This document shows, piece after piece, positions 34,125-47,139 of a DNA stretch of 64,000 nt (position 1 is the first letter of the stretch; every line of letters begins with the position of its first letter). The DNA is from Maylandia zebra (lineage: Eukaryota > Chordata > Actinopteri > Cichliformes > Cichlidae), in contig NC_135175.1 of the NCBI RefSeq assembly GCF_041146795.1, positions 32,612,136 to 32,676,135 on the forward strand. Reading direction: 5' to 3'. The notes under the pieces were generated by a model that was not told where the DNA came from, did no database searches, and worked only from the letters and a program-made list of their open reading frames with translations. The translations under genes were made by a program, and so were the position numbers.

Positions 34125-37100
34125 TTATGGGAGTGATTTCAGCCCTGAGTGATCACGCTGATGTTTGCACAGAGCAGACAATGAGGTGAATGTTTGGGCA
34201 CATTGGTAACAGTGAAACAGTTTATTAGTAACGTGGGATCGTTTGTGTTCGGAGTATGAACTGAAATTCCTGAAGCTCTTGTCACACTGGTCACAGCTGT
34301 AGTTTCCTTCCATGTGTGCCCATTCATGAAAAATACGATTACCTGATTGTGAGAAGCTTTTGTCACAGTGTCTGCACTTGTATGTTTTCTCTCCTGTGTG
34401 GACTTGTTTGTGTGTTTTAAGCTGACCTGCAGTAATGAAGGATGACCCACACTGATCACAGAGGTGCTTTTTAACCCCACTGTGAATCAGTTCATGGCGT
34501 TTTAATCTACTTGATGTGGTGAAACTTTTCCCACATTCTTTACAGTATTTCAGTTTGTCTCCAGTGTGTCTACGTCGATGTACTTTTAAGGTGTATTGGT
34601 GACTGAAAGCTTTCCCACAAAGGTCACAACGAAAGTCTTTCCCACCACCACAGTGAGGACAGGGTTGAGAACTGGATCCATCTGTGTCGCTCTGCTTCTA
34701 AACAAAGACACAAAGACAGTGTAAGTCAGTCCTTCAACATTTTTATCATGAACGTCGCCTGAAATAAAGAGCATCTCTGCAGACGTCCAATTACATTTTA
34801 CTGTTTCAGTTAACACACTCAGTTTACTGGGCTGCAATAACTGAGAAGGCAGACCTCCATCTGTGGGGAAAGAGCGAGACACCTGCCTGTCCCCTGTGCT
34901 TTGGAAGAGGGACCCTAGAACACCTCCTTAGCAGCTGCCCAAGGGCCCTGGCCGATGGTCGGTATCGTTGGCGGCACGACCAGGTGCTCAGAGTAGTTGC
35001 TGAAAAGATTGCCTCAGCAATCAGCACCAGCAAGCATCATCATGCTCCGAGGAAGGCAATCTCTTTTATTAAGGCTGGTGCGCCCACATTTGACAACTGG
35101 CCTCCTCAACACAGCCTCTGATTGGCAGCTACAGGCTGACCTGGGTAAACAACTAAAGTTCCCTCAGAACATTGCAAAAACATCACTCCGGCCAGACATG
35201 ATAATTATTTCTGAGGCCTCAAAACAGCTGATCATGCTGGAACTCACAGTGCCCTGGGAAGAGCGGATTGAGGAGGCCAGTGAAAGGAAACGAGGAAAGT
35301 ACCAGGAACTAGTGCAGGAGTGCAGGGGAAGGGGCTGGAAGACTTTCTATGAGCCCATAGAAGTGGGTTGTAGGGGCTTTAAGATAAGATAAGATAAGAT
35401 AAGATAAGATAAGATAAGATAAGATAAGATAAGATAAGATAAGATAAGATAAGATAAGATAAGATAAGATAAGATAAGATAAGATAAGATAAGATAAGAT
35501 AAGATAAGATAAGATAAGATAAGATAACCTTTATTAGTCCCACACGTGGGAAATTTGTTTTGTCACAGCAGGAAGTGGACAGTGCAAAAGTTATGAGGCA
35601 AAAATTAGAATACAATAAGAATAAATACAGTACACAGCTGTACAGAATAGAATAAAATAATATACTATATACAGTAGAATAAAATAGAATAAAAATATAC
35701 AATAAGATAAAAATAGAATACGAATGCTATATACAACTGAGTAAAAATACAACGATGCCAGAAAGGATTATTGCACTTAGTGTTATTGCACATGTAGGCC
35801 GGCTGGGCGTGGCTGGGGCAGCCAAGAAGAGGGCCATCCAGGCTGTGAGTGAAGCGGCAGAGAAAGCCACAAGGTGGCTGTGGATCAAGAGGGCTGATCC
35901 GTGGGTAGCTACTGGTACGCAAGTCGGGGCCTGATCACCCCCGGCTGGGTCGCCTGGGCGAGGGTGTATGACCCGAAACACCTGATGACCTTAGGATACA
36001 TCACTGAAGATGAGTACCAGTGCATCCAGGAGATGTGTCTTTATAGCAATATTACCACCATAATACTACAGTAATATTAAAATCATAACTGACATGAAAA
36101 TCTGAATAATCACTCAGAGCTGCTTTTCCATGCAGTAGAATTGCTAACATGCTAACACAGTTTAATGAGCAGAGTTGTTCCAAACAGTCAGGCTAAAATG
36201 ACAAGATAACAATACAAATACATACCTCACAGTAACTGCACTTGTAGAGTCTCTTTCTGGTGTGGATCTGTTGGTGTAGGCTCAGGTTAAGTGGAGATTT
36301 AAAAGTCTTCTCACACAGGTCACATTTATAAGGTCTCTCCTCAGTATGGGTAAACATGTGTTGTTGTAACTTCGCATGTGATGTAAACTGTTTGCCACAC
36401 TGATCACAGCAGTACACATCTTGTCTGGTGTGAATGCTTAGGTGTCTATTTCGATTCCCTATATGGCTGAAAGTTTTTCCACAGATGTCACAGCTGTATG
36501 CCTTAATTCCAGAGTGGGTAACTAGATGCCTCTGTAAGCTGCTACTGTGAGTAAAAGCTCTGCCACACTGATCACAGTTGTACGCTTTAACTCCACTGTG
36601 GATGAGTTGGTGTTTTTTTAGAACATCCTTCCAGGAAAAAGTCTTTCCACACAAGTCACAGCTGAACGGTCTCTCTCCAGTGTGGATGACCTGATGATGT
36701 TTTAGATTACCCTTCTCAGTAAAATCCTTCCCACACTCGTCACAGCTGTATGTTTTCTCTCCCTTTCTTGGTTGAGGTTTGTCGGCCTCCTGAGAGCGCT
36801 GACTTCTCACTCCATGTTGGTCCTGCAGTGACAGAGATACAGAGGCAGTGAGTGAAATGCAGTCGTGGAACAAACTCAACCTTGAAATTCCCAACATAGT
36901 ATGGAGCCCTGCAAGGGACATGAGAGGAAAAAAAATAAAGATGAACTTTTGCGAGATTTTGCAAAAGCCTTCAAATGCAACCTGTGAAGGATGCAGTCTA
37001 TTTTGCAAGATCTTGGAAAACGTTTGTTCATCTCAATATTTTTCTCCAATGTCCCTTGCGGGGCTCCGTAACATTAACACTAGTTTTAGACCTGAAGGTG

Positions 37101-40100
37101 GAGTGTGGCACCAAACCCCTTAAAGGTCTCTTATCCCCACCTGCTGGTAGTTCTAACACATTACATCCAACCTGCTGTTAAAATAATTAATGACTGTTTA
37201 AACACTAAAATCATGCCCATCCCTGCTGCTTGTACACAAATATTAATGCCTCCATACTAACACACACAGAATAGTAATACACGTTTACCAAGTGAATACT
37301 TTTATACTTCCCATTTCCTATCATATATTTTTATGTTTTTTCTAATTTATTCAACATTGTGTGCAATTTTTCTCTTTTTTTTCTTCTTTTCTTTTTTTTC
37401 TCTTCTTTTTTCTCTTATTAGAATACAGAAAATGTTCAAGTAATTAGACGCAAATTCCACTAAAGGACGGATGGCAGTTGCTGTGACATTCTTGGAAAGG
37501 AAGAAAACTAAACCAGACAGAAGATAAAGTAAAAAAGCTAAAAAATGAAAAAGAGCCCCCAGAAGACATCAGCGCAGCTCAAAGGGGTCACAGCCCAATG
37601 GATCAGTGGTTGTATTTATTACAACAATCTCAAATGAGTTGCGTTAGAAACTCTACATTGGTAAATCATTCATTTAGAACAGTCATCGACAAACTGTTTG
37701 TGAATCAAGCCATTCTATGTAGGCAGCTACTGAAATAAGGATAAAAACAGGTCAGCGCCGTGAATGCTGCAGTGTTTTGTAACATAACTGTGTAGGCTGC
37801 TGACTCCCATTCTAAGACTCAATCTCTGTCTCTCCATTCACAAGAGAAACAGACAAGACAGACTGACAGTGGGAGGGAGATATGATTAAAGTGGAAATGA
37901 GACAAAAAAAAGATCTGAGAGAGACTGAAGAGGACCGAGGACAACATAAAGGTCACCCACTCACAAAGGAGAGCAAGATGAAGAACATGCCCAGAATAGC
38001 AGCAGATAGGTCAGATGAAGAGAGAATCAAATAAAGTCATTAAACAATTCTTAAACGGGAATCACACGAAAGCAACACAAATAACAACAACAAAAAAAGT
38101 CTGTTTTTCTCTTACAGGTCACCGCTGCAACTAATATGGCGTCCACCTACAAATCACGAGCAGCTAAGCAGCAGCTTTTTTTTTTTAGGGCTCCCTCTGG
38201 ACACATATATCTTTAGTTGTTTGTCATCTGCCATTCAAAACACAAAAGACAAAACCAAGCTGCACAAGATCGTGAGTGCTGGTTACACAGAGGCTGATGA
38301 ATATGGAAAATGAAGCATAATAGAAGCGGCTTCAAAGAGCAATATACTCCTCTGAGCAGTGAATGGTCAAGCAAGCATGTTGTTATTCAATCTGTCACAA
38401 TGTTAGAGGGCTACAAAAAGGGAAGGCAGATGAGGTGATGTACACAACACAGAACTAATGGTGTTAAAAAACAAAACACTATTGGTTTAAAAAGTTGCTA
38501 TTTCAATTTTAATAAAATCTTAATGTGTGTGTGTGTGAACACACACTTGGTAGCAATGAGGAGGGAAACTGCATTTTATAACCTGTGGAAAAAACCACAG
38601 GCTCTGGGTGGTGCAGTAATTATCACCACTCTCTCTGTGTCTGTGTATGTTCTCTCCGGGTACTACTCCTCCTTCCCATAGTCCAAAGACATGGGTGGAG
38701 ATGGTTAATTAATGATTTTATTTTATTTTTTTGCCTGTCCCGTTTGGCTCTTTTGCCATCAGAATTGTTGTCTAAAGGCAAAGAAAGATGCCCAACGGAT
38801 TTACTTTACCAAACTGACCATCCCAGCCTTGCCGTAATGGTCCATTTGATTCACCTTTTATTGTTTATTTTATTTTCACTTGCTGAATACAGGACAGACT
38901 TGGCTGGGGGAAAGAAGGGGAGAAAGAAAGAGAAACAGCTGAGAAGAGGGACAGGGGAGAAGGGCAAAAAACAAAAACCAACAGAATGAGCAGAAAATTT
39001 TTTTTTAAAAATGCATATATCGATCACCTGGATCACCTGTTGAGAAAGAAAAAAGAAAACAAGCAGAAGAGAACAAGAGTAATAGAATAAACAACATCAC
39101 AATGATATATGGGAATATGACAGTAAATACTAAATATTAAACATTATTGTGCAGCACATAAGATCAACAGAACACAGTGTGCTTTGAGGTAGGAGCCAAA
39201 AAGGGTGTAGTTTGTGGGTGTGATCACCCGTGTGTACACCTGTGAGCATGGACGCGCTTGTTTTTTTAAAAGGTTCCTTCATGTAATAATCTGCTAGAGG
39301 GTGTGGGGGGGCCACAGCCCCATCCACCAGGGCATGAAGCAGGTATGGAGGAGATCAAAACTCCAGACATCCAGAGGCCCCCAGAACACAAGAGACCAAG
39401 GAAGACCAACAGAGGGGCAGCTGCGCCACTGTCCCGGAAAGAGCTGAGGAGAGTCCCAGATGAGGGCTCACTCAGCAGCCGCGGAGCAGAAGCCAGGGGG
39501 AGTTGCAGTGACGCGCCCGTGAGCTCCGCCGGCAGCCAGCCGTGCCTGAGTGACCGAGCCCCAGGCCGAGAGGCCGGGGGCACCCCACCTCCGAAGTGGC
39601 CCGAGCGAGCCCCAGGCTCCAGGCCCCGATAAGCGTCTGCCAAGGAGTGAGCCGGTGTGTACCCGGACGCCCATCCCCAGACACAAAGAACCACCAACGC
39701 ACCGATGTCTGAGGGAGTCCGCCACTGGCAGGGGAAGTGGTGGTGGGGGGAGATAGCCCTCCATACCTTGGAGGGCCTGAGATGTCCCCAGAGAGGTGGC
39801 GCCTGATACCCAACCTGACATATAGACACAGACATACAGGCACACACATATACAAACATCCATTTCCACCCATATGCAATTACCCAGCACTCAACCAACG
39901 TGCAATTTTTCTCAGTGTGTTGCTAGCTGCTGTTGTAGGTTCGGCTGCTGTACATCACAGAGAGAGAAAAGAAAGAGACCTAACGTCACTCAGAGATGGA
40001 GAAAGATAAGACACACAGGACAGGAGAGGAAGAAGAGAGGTTAGATTTAAAGGGAAGGACTGCTCAGTGGGATTTGATCAACTGGAGATTAAAGCTTACA

Positions 40101-40334
40101 TGTAAGTCCTCATGTGTTGAAATCAGATATTGGGTCTGTACATGTGACATTATGTTTCTTTCATAAACTGAAAGATGCTGCAAAACAATCTGAGGCAGAT
40201 TATTTAGTGAAGTGATTGTATATATAATAATATACAACACAGTCATATAACAGGTTGGGAGGATGAGAGTTTTAGACGTGACTGATTATTTGGTGAAACT
40301 GTGATATTTTCCTCACCTTCTGTGTTGAGCTCAT
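34125..40334 (-). CDS. C2H2 zinc-finger protein, cluster copy C (12 fingers)
   Basis: Same architecture as A and B: ATG exon 40317-40422 (coding 40317-40334, MSSTQK), six-finger exon 36226-36822 and last exon 34125-34697, giving about 395 residues. Expected to be a nuclear DNA-binding protein. Finger 1 differs most from the sisters (CDECGKDFTEKGNLKHHQVIH). The last exon starts KQSDTDGSSSQPCPHCGGGK and ends GLKSLP with TAA at 34125-34127, where copy B has a serine codon and reads on. Intron 3 contains LINE insertions with a 29-unit pentamer array and lost most of its original sequence; intron 2 contains a 2.5-kb retroelement. No frame breaks in the coding exons. Confidence 0.8.
34843..36046 (+). 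mobile_element. LINE 3' part with restriction-like endonuclease, interrupted
   Basis: The insertion begins right after gggctgcaataact and ends before attaccaccataatactaca, both continuous in copy A. It reads a CCHC motif (CPLCFGRGTLEHLLSSC) and GRYRWRHDQVL (about 34890-34990), then in the next frame LGKQLKFPQNIAKTSLRPDM and LIMLELTVPWEERIEEASER (35140-35285), the RLE nuclease core of R2/NeSL-type LINEs. After a nested LINE tail it resumes at about 35800 with GVAGAAKKRAIQAVSEAAEK. This family is distinct from that at 31545-32456. Confidence 0.7.
35381..35790 (-). mobile_element. LINE 3' end with expanded (AAGAT)29, nested
   Basis: This is the same tail as 29581-29840 and in the same orientation, but its terminal pentanucleotide runs for 29 perfect units (35381-35525) against about four in the other copy. 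The unique part runs to about 35770-35790, where R2-like coding sequence resumes. Exact right end uncertain by about 20 bp. Confidence 0.75.
37375..39899 (-). mobile_element. Retroelement of 2.5 kb with 14-bp target duplication, copy 2 of the 1-940 family
   Basis: The word GTGCAATTTTTCTC occurs at 37361-37374 and at 39900-39913, flanking the insertion. The left end is T-rich (37375-37416), as a poly(A) tail on the minus strand would be. The right 1.1 kb includes a segment nearly identical to 1-940. No reverse transcriptase was found, so it depends on other elements or has lost its ORFs. Minus ORF 39898-39266 (210 codons, many G, P, S, L) is open in the related copy too, but GC-rich sequence makes chance ORFs likely. 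A SINE fragment lies inside at 38600-38700. It sits in intron 2 of copy C. Confidence 0.7.
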
Positions 40335-41547
40335 TGTTTCCTCTGTAGTGACTCAGCTGAGTCCAGATGGCTGAAAATGTTCCTCTGCTGCTCCGTCAGA
40401 CTCTTCTCCTCCTGCTGATCAGCTGGGACACAAAACAGATCTTTGTTAGGCTCCACACTGCACTGAAGAGTCAAAGTGTCTCATATGTTCATCTGACAAC
40501 ACAAAGTACAAATTTCACTCTGATTGCTTGTAGAAATCTTGTGAGACGTGTTGTGCTGCAAAGTGAGGAAACTCTCTCACTCACTTATACTTCAGGAGGA
40601 ACTTTGTGACATTGGCTCTAATATTCTAAGCAGCCCTTTACTATGACAGGGCCAGAAAGTCCTATTTGAAGGTTTGGGAGAAGGACCATGTTAAAGGTGG
40701 ATTGGGGTTTATACACTTTGTTATGATACAGGTAAGGCTGTAAGAGCCTGAGAAGGTGTCCTGAATGAACCTCTAAAATCAGTTTTCAGCTAACGACTCT
40801 GCTTCAGTCTGGAAAACAGCAACTACAAGTTTAAAGACTCCATCAACAATTCACACCCAGCAACAGCCTGAACAGCTCCTCCTGTGGTTTCCACAAACAG
40901 GGACAGACCTGTTACTCCCCCACCCCACACTTTCAACTCCTTCAGCCCCCCAGTCCCACCACCTCCACCATTCCCCGACAACCAATGATTAAAGCTCATT
41001 GATCAAATGCTGTGATTGCAGCGACTCACTCACTGTGAACCGTAATCATGGTCATTGATCAGCGGTTTCAGTGCTTTCCTTCCTGCTTTGTCTGCAGCTG
41101 TGTTTGACACAGGAAGACATTTTTACATTCTTCACGATTATATTTTATTCTTTTTGGGGGACGTGCAGCTTTAAACCTTCACATGATTCAAGTAAATCCA
41201 ACAAATCAATCTGAACAATCACAGGTGGGAAAAACTTCTGTAGATAAAATAAAAACCAACATTCAATCCACAACATGATTAAAAACATGATTAATTTTTT
41301 TTTCTACCAAATCACCAGGAGCTGCACATTAACCACCACAATATATTTTATTCTCTGTGCTTCAAATATGAACACTGTTTGCAGTGCTAATGATTAGTTG
41401 GTGTTTTTCTCCAAACACTCTCTCACTCTTCTCTCAACGTGTTCACAATAAACTGTGAACAGACACCGAGGAGAGCAGCAGAAGACCTCATTCAGGAGCT
41501 AAACTCAACATGAACTGAACTCACAGTAAAGTTAGCTCGGTGCTTAC

Positions 41548-41715
41548 CTTTAGATGAGCCCACAAACCGAGAGAAACTCCGCGATGAAGCTGCAACTCTT
41601 TCCAAACACAGGAAACAGATCAGGGAGCAGAGACCCACGTGGTTCACGCTGATCTCAGCTACGATCCAGGAGACAAGGGTGGGCAGATCGATGCAGATAT
41701 CGATCCAAACGTTGG
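41548..41715 (-). other. Putative 5' non-coding exon of zinc-finger copy C
   Basis: Conserved block ending CATCTAAAG with donor GTAAGC at 41548/41547, as in A, B and D. It would splice to exon 2 at 40317-40422 across a 1.1-kb intron. Intron 1 here has lost about 250 bp near 41383 that B still has. Confidence 0.5.
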
Positions 41716-42964
41716 TACTACTGTAGTCTCTTTGAATTAAAAAGCAGCTCTCCTGTGTACCTCTGTCACTACCCAATCCGTACCGGAAACCGAATCGGTA
41801 CCCCGCATGCGCGAAAGGTGTCTACTTCCGGTCAAAGCGTTTTACGATAGTTACGGGTCAGAGTATCTGTTAAGAATAATAAGTATCTCTTAAAACGTTT
41901 CCAATAATGAAACATTTCAATACAATGTAGACAAAAACGAAAAATTTAAAGATAGTTACGGATCAGGACTCCCCGATCCCTACCGCTCATGCGCAAGGGT
42001 TTTCTTCTTCCTCTGTTTGTTTATTGGCAGTTTACTCCCCAGTGTACGAGGACACTGCCACCTGCTGACCGAGCGAATAAACCCTATTGTTAACTGAATT
42101 AGCGTCATTACAAACGTGTGTTAAACTTGATTTAGTGATAGTCGAGTGTGTTTATGCTTGTCTGTGTGGAGAGGATTGTTGGAATAGTGATGATGATGTC
42201 CACTATCACTGTCAGTTGTCAGGAAACACTTCACCTGGCTGATGAATCTTCACGTGACATATTACAAAGTCTGTATTATTAACTCTGTAATTAGGCGCCA
42301 TTCTTCTTATTTTACGGCGCTGTTGTTGAGGAGAAAAGCATGAATTTGTTTGTATACGGATTATTTATTTTGTTTAAATGTCCCGATAGTCGAAAAGGAG
42401 GCAGAACTGTTGAGAAATGCTATGAGCTAACTGGGTGATAACCGTATCATTGAAATATATAGACGAGACGACGAGGCTCCAGTTACAGCAGTGCAAGTAA
42501 ACAAACAATAAATATAAGAAGAGTAAGAAAATAAATATACACTTTAGGACAAGGGGTAAAAGGATCAATAACAATTTAAAATTTATATTTTGATGATTTA
42601 AAGTCTCACACACAACCCGTCAAAAGGGGAGGGAGACCTGCTGCTTCCAAATAGAGCACATTTCATTCATAATGTTGTCAATCCAAGCCCATCATGTATT
42701 CATGATTTGAATCGTGGGTTGTACAAAATCCCAGAAAAAAAACTATGAACTAAGGTGTAGGTCTATTAGGTTATGTTGTGGTGATTCTCGGGTTGAGGGA
42801 TGGGTGTTCATACTGGAGTGCAAAATTAAATGCTAATGGAAGATGGACAAGAAAAGTTCAAAGCCATCAGGTGCTCAGTTTAGAAAAAGAGAAAAGAAGA
42901 GGAGGAGTAACGAGCAAAAGATACAGGTAAGCAAATGTGTCATTGGATAATGGCAGGTCATCCT
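41716..42964. other. No gene seen; one arm of a foldback repeat
   Basis: Sequence upstream of copy C exon 1. 42409-42460 matches one arm of the palindrome at 32663-32874 (ctgttgagaaatgctatgag, gtatcattgaaatatat). Otherwise only short ORFs. 42700-42950 has faint similarity to 33660-33720. Confidence 0.35.
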
Positions 42965-42965
42965 G

Positions 42966-43060
42966 AAACAATCAGAGTCAGAATACTTTATTAATCCCTA
43001 AGTAAATTATGTGGGTTACAGTTGCTCCAAGAAGAAATAAAAAAAAAAAAAAAAGTAACA
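42966..43060 (-). mobile_element. LINE 3' tail fragment
   Basis: The stretch gaatactttattaatcccta ... gtgggttacagttgctccaa looks like the 3' untranslated end of a fish LINE on the minus strand, followed by an A-run at 43037-43054. Confidence 0.4.
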
Positions 43061-43239
43061 GTAACAGACTAAACTCCAAACAATACATTATGTTACAGAT
43101 TTGACAAATTTAAGAAATAGCACTAATATACTCGCCCAGGGCAACAAACAGACTACGACCGCCCCTGCATATTAGTATATTCTGAAGTCATTTGTTTCCC
43201 CAAATACCTCAGACCATTCACGGACCATCGAAATTGTTT

Positions 43240-44640
43240 AAATATACTATGAGGGCAGTGTCCTGACATAGGCATTGCATATATCCCAATTAACATGATA
43301 CCCTGAAAGCGATGTAAAACTTTCTATACATTGTAATAGGGATGGAATAGACTTCCCAGGCTGCGTCATAAGTAACAACATATCATCTGCATTTTGTAGA
43401 TATTTATGTTGATTTTACCCATCGAAATCCCAAATATGTTTACGTTATTTCTTCGTTTTTGTGCAAAAGGCTCTATAGCAATTACAAACAGCCTGGGGCA
43501 AAGGGGACAGAAGAGATTAGATATAAATCAGTTTGTCAATACGTGTGCTGAAGGCGAATCATATAATGTTTTTATCCACCTAATAAAATTGTCACTAAAA
43601 CCAAATTTTTCTTATGTCTTAAACAGATCTTCCCACTCGACACAATCAAAGGCTTTAGAAGCATCCAGCGATAAGGCTACGTAATTTGGTAAATTGACCA
43701 GCCGCCTAATATTATCTGAACCATACCGGTTCAGAACAAAACCAGATTGCGCTGCATGTATCTTTGTATGCAAAGGTATGGGACGGTAACCGCTTGGGTC
43801 TAGAGGATCTTTCACAGTTTTAGGGATAAAGGTTATAAGTCCAGAGTGCATTAACTGAGGTAATGAACCCACTTTAAACGCCTCATTATAAACATCGAAC
43901 AGCATGGGGACTCAACATATCCTCCAATGCTCTATAGAAATCCAACGGTAACCCGTCTAATCCTGGAGCCTTATTAAGTGACATGCTGTTAATTGCGTGG
44001 GTAATCTCCTACTGTAATTGGAGCCTCTGTAATCTGCTGATCAGTAATAGAAAGCAGTGGCAGATTTAGATCAGTAAAGAATGCTTCAAATTCCTGTTCA
44101 TCTAAACTACCTTGTGTAGAGTAAAGATTGTTGTAAAAGGCCCTGAATCCATCATTTATCTGTCTGGTAGAAGTTGAAATAATCCGTTTCGATTGTCATG
44201 TACCTGGGATGTGGTTCATACTGCCTTTTTAAGACCATATGCTAATAAATGGCTCGGCTTTTCTCCCATTTCCCAATATGCTTTATTTATACGAAATAAA
44301 GAATATTTTGTCTTTTTGTTATACAGGCCATTCAACTTATATTTAACATTATCAATTTTATTCAACTCCGTCTTTTGTATGAGAATGTACTACCGTTAAC
44401 TCTGCCTCCGGGTCTTTAATTAAGGCCACATTTAAATGCCACCTGCAGCTTCGAGGTGTCTCCAAAATATTTCAAAGAAATAGGAAAAATTGGCACATGT
44501 TCTGAGATTACTAGATTACCAATACTTGAATTTACAGAATTATTCGCTAAGGCTTCCGATATAAGAAAGTAGTCAATTCCAGTATAAACGTTATGAGGAG
44601 GAGAGTAGAAAGAATACTCACATTTCCTTCCTTTCTTTTT
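43240..44640 (-). pseudogene. L1/Tx1-type LINE ORF2, heavily decayed
   Basis: Minus-strand readings in several frames give, in order, the end of the endonuclease (TGIDYFLISEALANNSV, about 44590), a linker, the first reverse transcriptase blocks at 43905-43612 (LITFIPKTVKDP, YRPIPL, QSGFVLNRYGSDNIRRLV, SLDASKAFDCVEW) and the catalytic box degraded to ADDMLLLM near 43390. Many stops and frameshifts: an old copy. Confidence 0.75.
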
Positions 44641-46594
44641 TTTTTGCCCCGTCTCTGTCCTGCCAGGCCCTCATTGGCCTTTCACGGCCAAAAAGGGAGC
44701 CCTGATTAATTGCAGTACCCTGTGATCTGTCAGGGCATGTGTCCAATTAGGGATGAGGAGGCGGGAGAGGAGTCTCTCTGGGACAATTCAACAAAAAGTA
44801 CAGTAAAAGCATCCAATAAAACCATAAGAACAAAACACTGTACATTATTAAAAGATGATGAAAAATGATAAAACACAGCAACCCATGCAAGAATGATTAA
44901 AACAAAGTTACACCCATCTATTCCATCCTGTGACCTGACACTACTTCATGAAAGAAAAAATCTAAAATAAAGATAAAACACTTGCAGTATTAAATACAAA
45001 AACAACTATTGTTCCTTTATTCACACGCCTGATTCAGAATTATTTTCACACCAGATATCTTTCCTGACTGAACCTAAAAGCAGTATTAAAAAGAAAACTG
45101 CATCACAGATGATTTAGAAAGACTGCTTTAGAGGTTAGTCACAGCTGAAGCTTCCTGCGATCAAATGGCTGCTGGCAAAGATGCATGTTGTGCTGCGGTT
45201 CGTGTTTCTGTGGAGCTGAAATGCATCAAGTGCCTTAGAAGCACAGAGATACTTGTTTAAATGTTTAATGCAAGTAAACCCACAATGTCTTATAATAGCA
45301 CTGACATGACAGGATACTGTGTTTATCCTTTCTACTTCAACATTTAGTAACTAAAACTATTTTGTAATTAAAACCTTACCCACCAGGGGGCAGCGTTGTA
45401 CCAGAAAGTTTTACTTTGGTTGCCAACCCTGCAATAATAAGAAAAGCAGCACATGTTCTGTACTGATTACATAAGCATTATATGCTCTCGAACACACCTT
45501 TAAGGTTAACTCTACCATGAGTGCCATGAGGAATTTGAGGGCCCATAGAAAAAAAATATCACTTTGGATTATGTAAAACTTTCTGTACACTTTGCATCCA
45601 GATAAAATCAGGGCACTCAAAAAGAACCTTTGAACAAAGGTTTAGAATTCTTGGAACTGAGTTTAATACACAGAATCATATGAACAGCAAGAAAATACAT
45701 ACAGAGTATAGCGAGACATTTACATGGCAGCAAGCAAAGCAAACCCTGTGGTGAAATGCATTTAAGCACAAACAGCAGAGAACCACAACATGACCGACAC
45801 AAAAAATAGCAACCCGGGGAATATCAACCTCCTCCTGCCGTTGGGTACCCTTTCATCCTTTGTTCTCTCAAGGTCGATATGAAGTTTTTACCTCATAAGT
45901 AAAGTTTCAAATTCAAAAATGTCCTATAAACCCAATTATCAATGTGATATGCTCATCAATATTTTCCATCAGTTGTTAATCATGCTTGTACTTTGCTTCT
46001 TTTAATCTTACACTTATGTTCCATAGCTGTCTTTTTTCCACTAACTTTATGGCACTATTTCATAACTTTCTGAGTGCCAGTCCGAGAATCCATTATTTTT
46101 TAATTCTGTCCCTTTGTCAGTTTTATGGCCAAAGTGAGTCTGCAAAACGGCATTTGACAGTTAATCATTTTGACCATTTTTTAAGTGTGTGTGCCAGAAG
46201 TAGACTACTATCTATGATAAGAAAATGGTTTTCTCGCTTTCTGGCAGCTGAGGCAAGAAAAACAATCCCAGATGCATCCCCCGCAGGCCAGGTTTCTTTA
46301 CCAAATAGGCTTTGGAAACACTGGACACAACATGAGGCAATAAAGATGAGCAGAGAGAAAGAGAAAGTTGAATTAGTTCCATGTTTGCACTTATCATTGT
46401 TGGCCATAGCACAATCAAAGGTTACTCATTGATCCCAATTATCTCATGTTATTGATCAACATGTGTTCATACAACAAGTCGTGCAAACACCATTAATATA
46501 ATTGTAGATAATATTTGACCTAAATATGTTGGTCTTGTGGTTTTAAACATGTAGGTTAGATGCTTTTCACAGTGATTCCATTATATAAACACTT

Positions 46595-46598
<4 letters not shown>
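44641..46598. other. No gene seen; dispersed repeat member 2
   Basis: 45594-45790 is the partner of 33238-33425. The ORF at 45986-46432 (148 codons) has no recognisable domain and low-complexity composition, and I do not support it as a gene. The rest is AT-rich without repeats I can name. Confidence 0.35.

Positions 46599-46656
<58 letters not shown>
46599..46656. repeat. (GT)29 microsatellite
   Basis: A pure dinucleotide run of about 58 bp, likely polymorphic. Confidence 0.95.
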
Positions 46657-46657
<1 letters not shown>

Positions 46658-47139
46658 GTATACGAGTAAATATGATTGCGTAGTATATCTGTGAGTATGT
46701 CCAGTCCAGTATATACATGTTACCAAAAAAACCAAAAACTAAAAGTTCATACCATTTCTTCCCGCTGTAAATAACACTGTTTTATTCAGGAAAAACCCAA
46801 ACGTTTGCATTTTTTTTTTTAAATCATCACTCTGTTTTTACGTGGCCTATCATTTTAAAAACTGGTATAAAGTTTGAGTCCACACTTTCAACCTAAGTTG
46901 AAATAGAGACTCTGGGTCGCTGCACCTTTGTTGTTGCATCTTAAACTGGGCATGTGATTTTGACACGCCGACACGTCCGTCGACCCCTGGGGGTTAAAAT
47001 GTAACTACTGGAACATTTTCATTCACAGTTGCCTCATCAGATTTTTACAGGAGATTTCACCTGAACTCTGTGGAGCCTGATCTCAAGAGTTTAAAGTCTG
47101 ACACTGAAACCAGAAGAGGATCTTTCTGTCTCTTCAGAT

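Noticed and set aside
35379-35702. 107-codon ORF of repeated SYLIL units
   Set aside because: It is the translation of the (AAGAT)n tract and a LINE tail.
45986-46432. 148-codon plus-strand ORF
   Set aside because: No domain, no splice or start context, composition like the surrounding AT-rich DNA.
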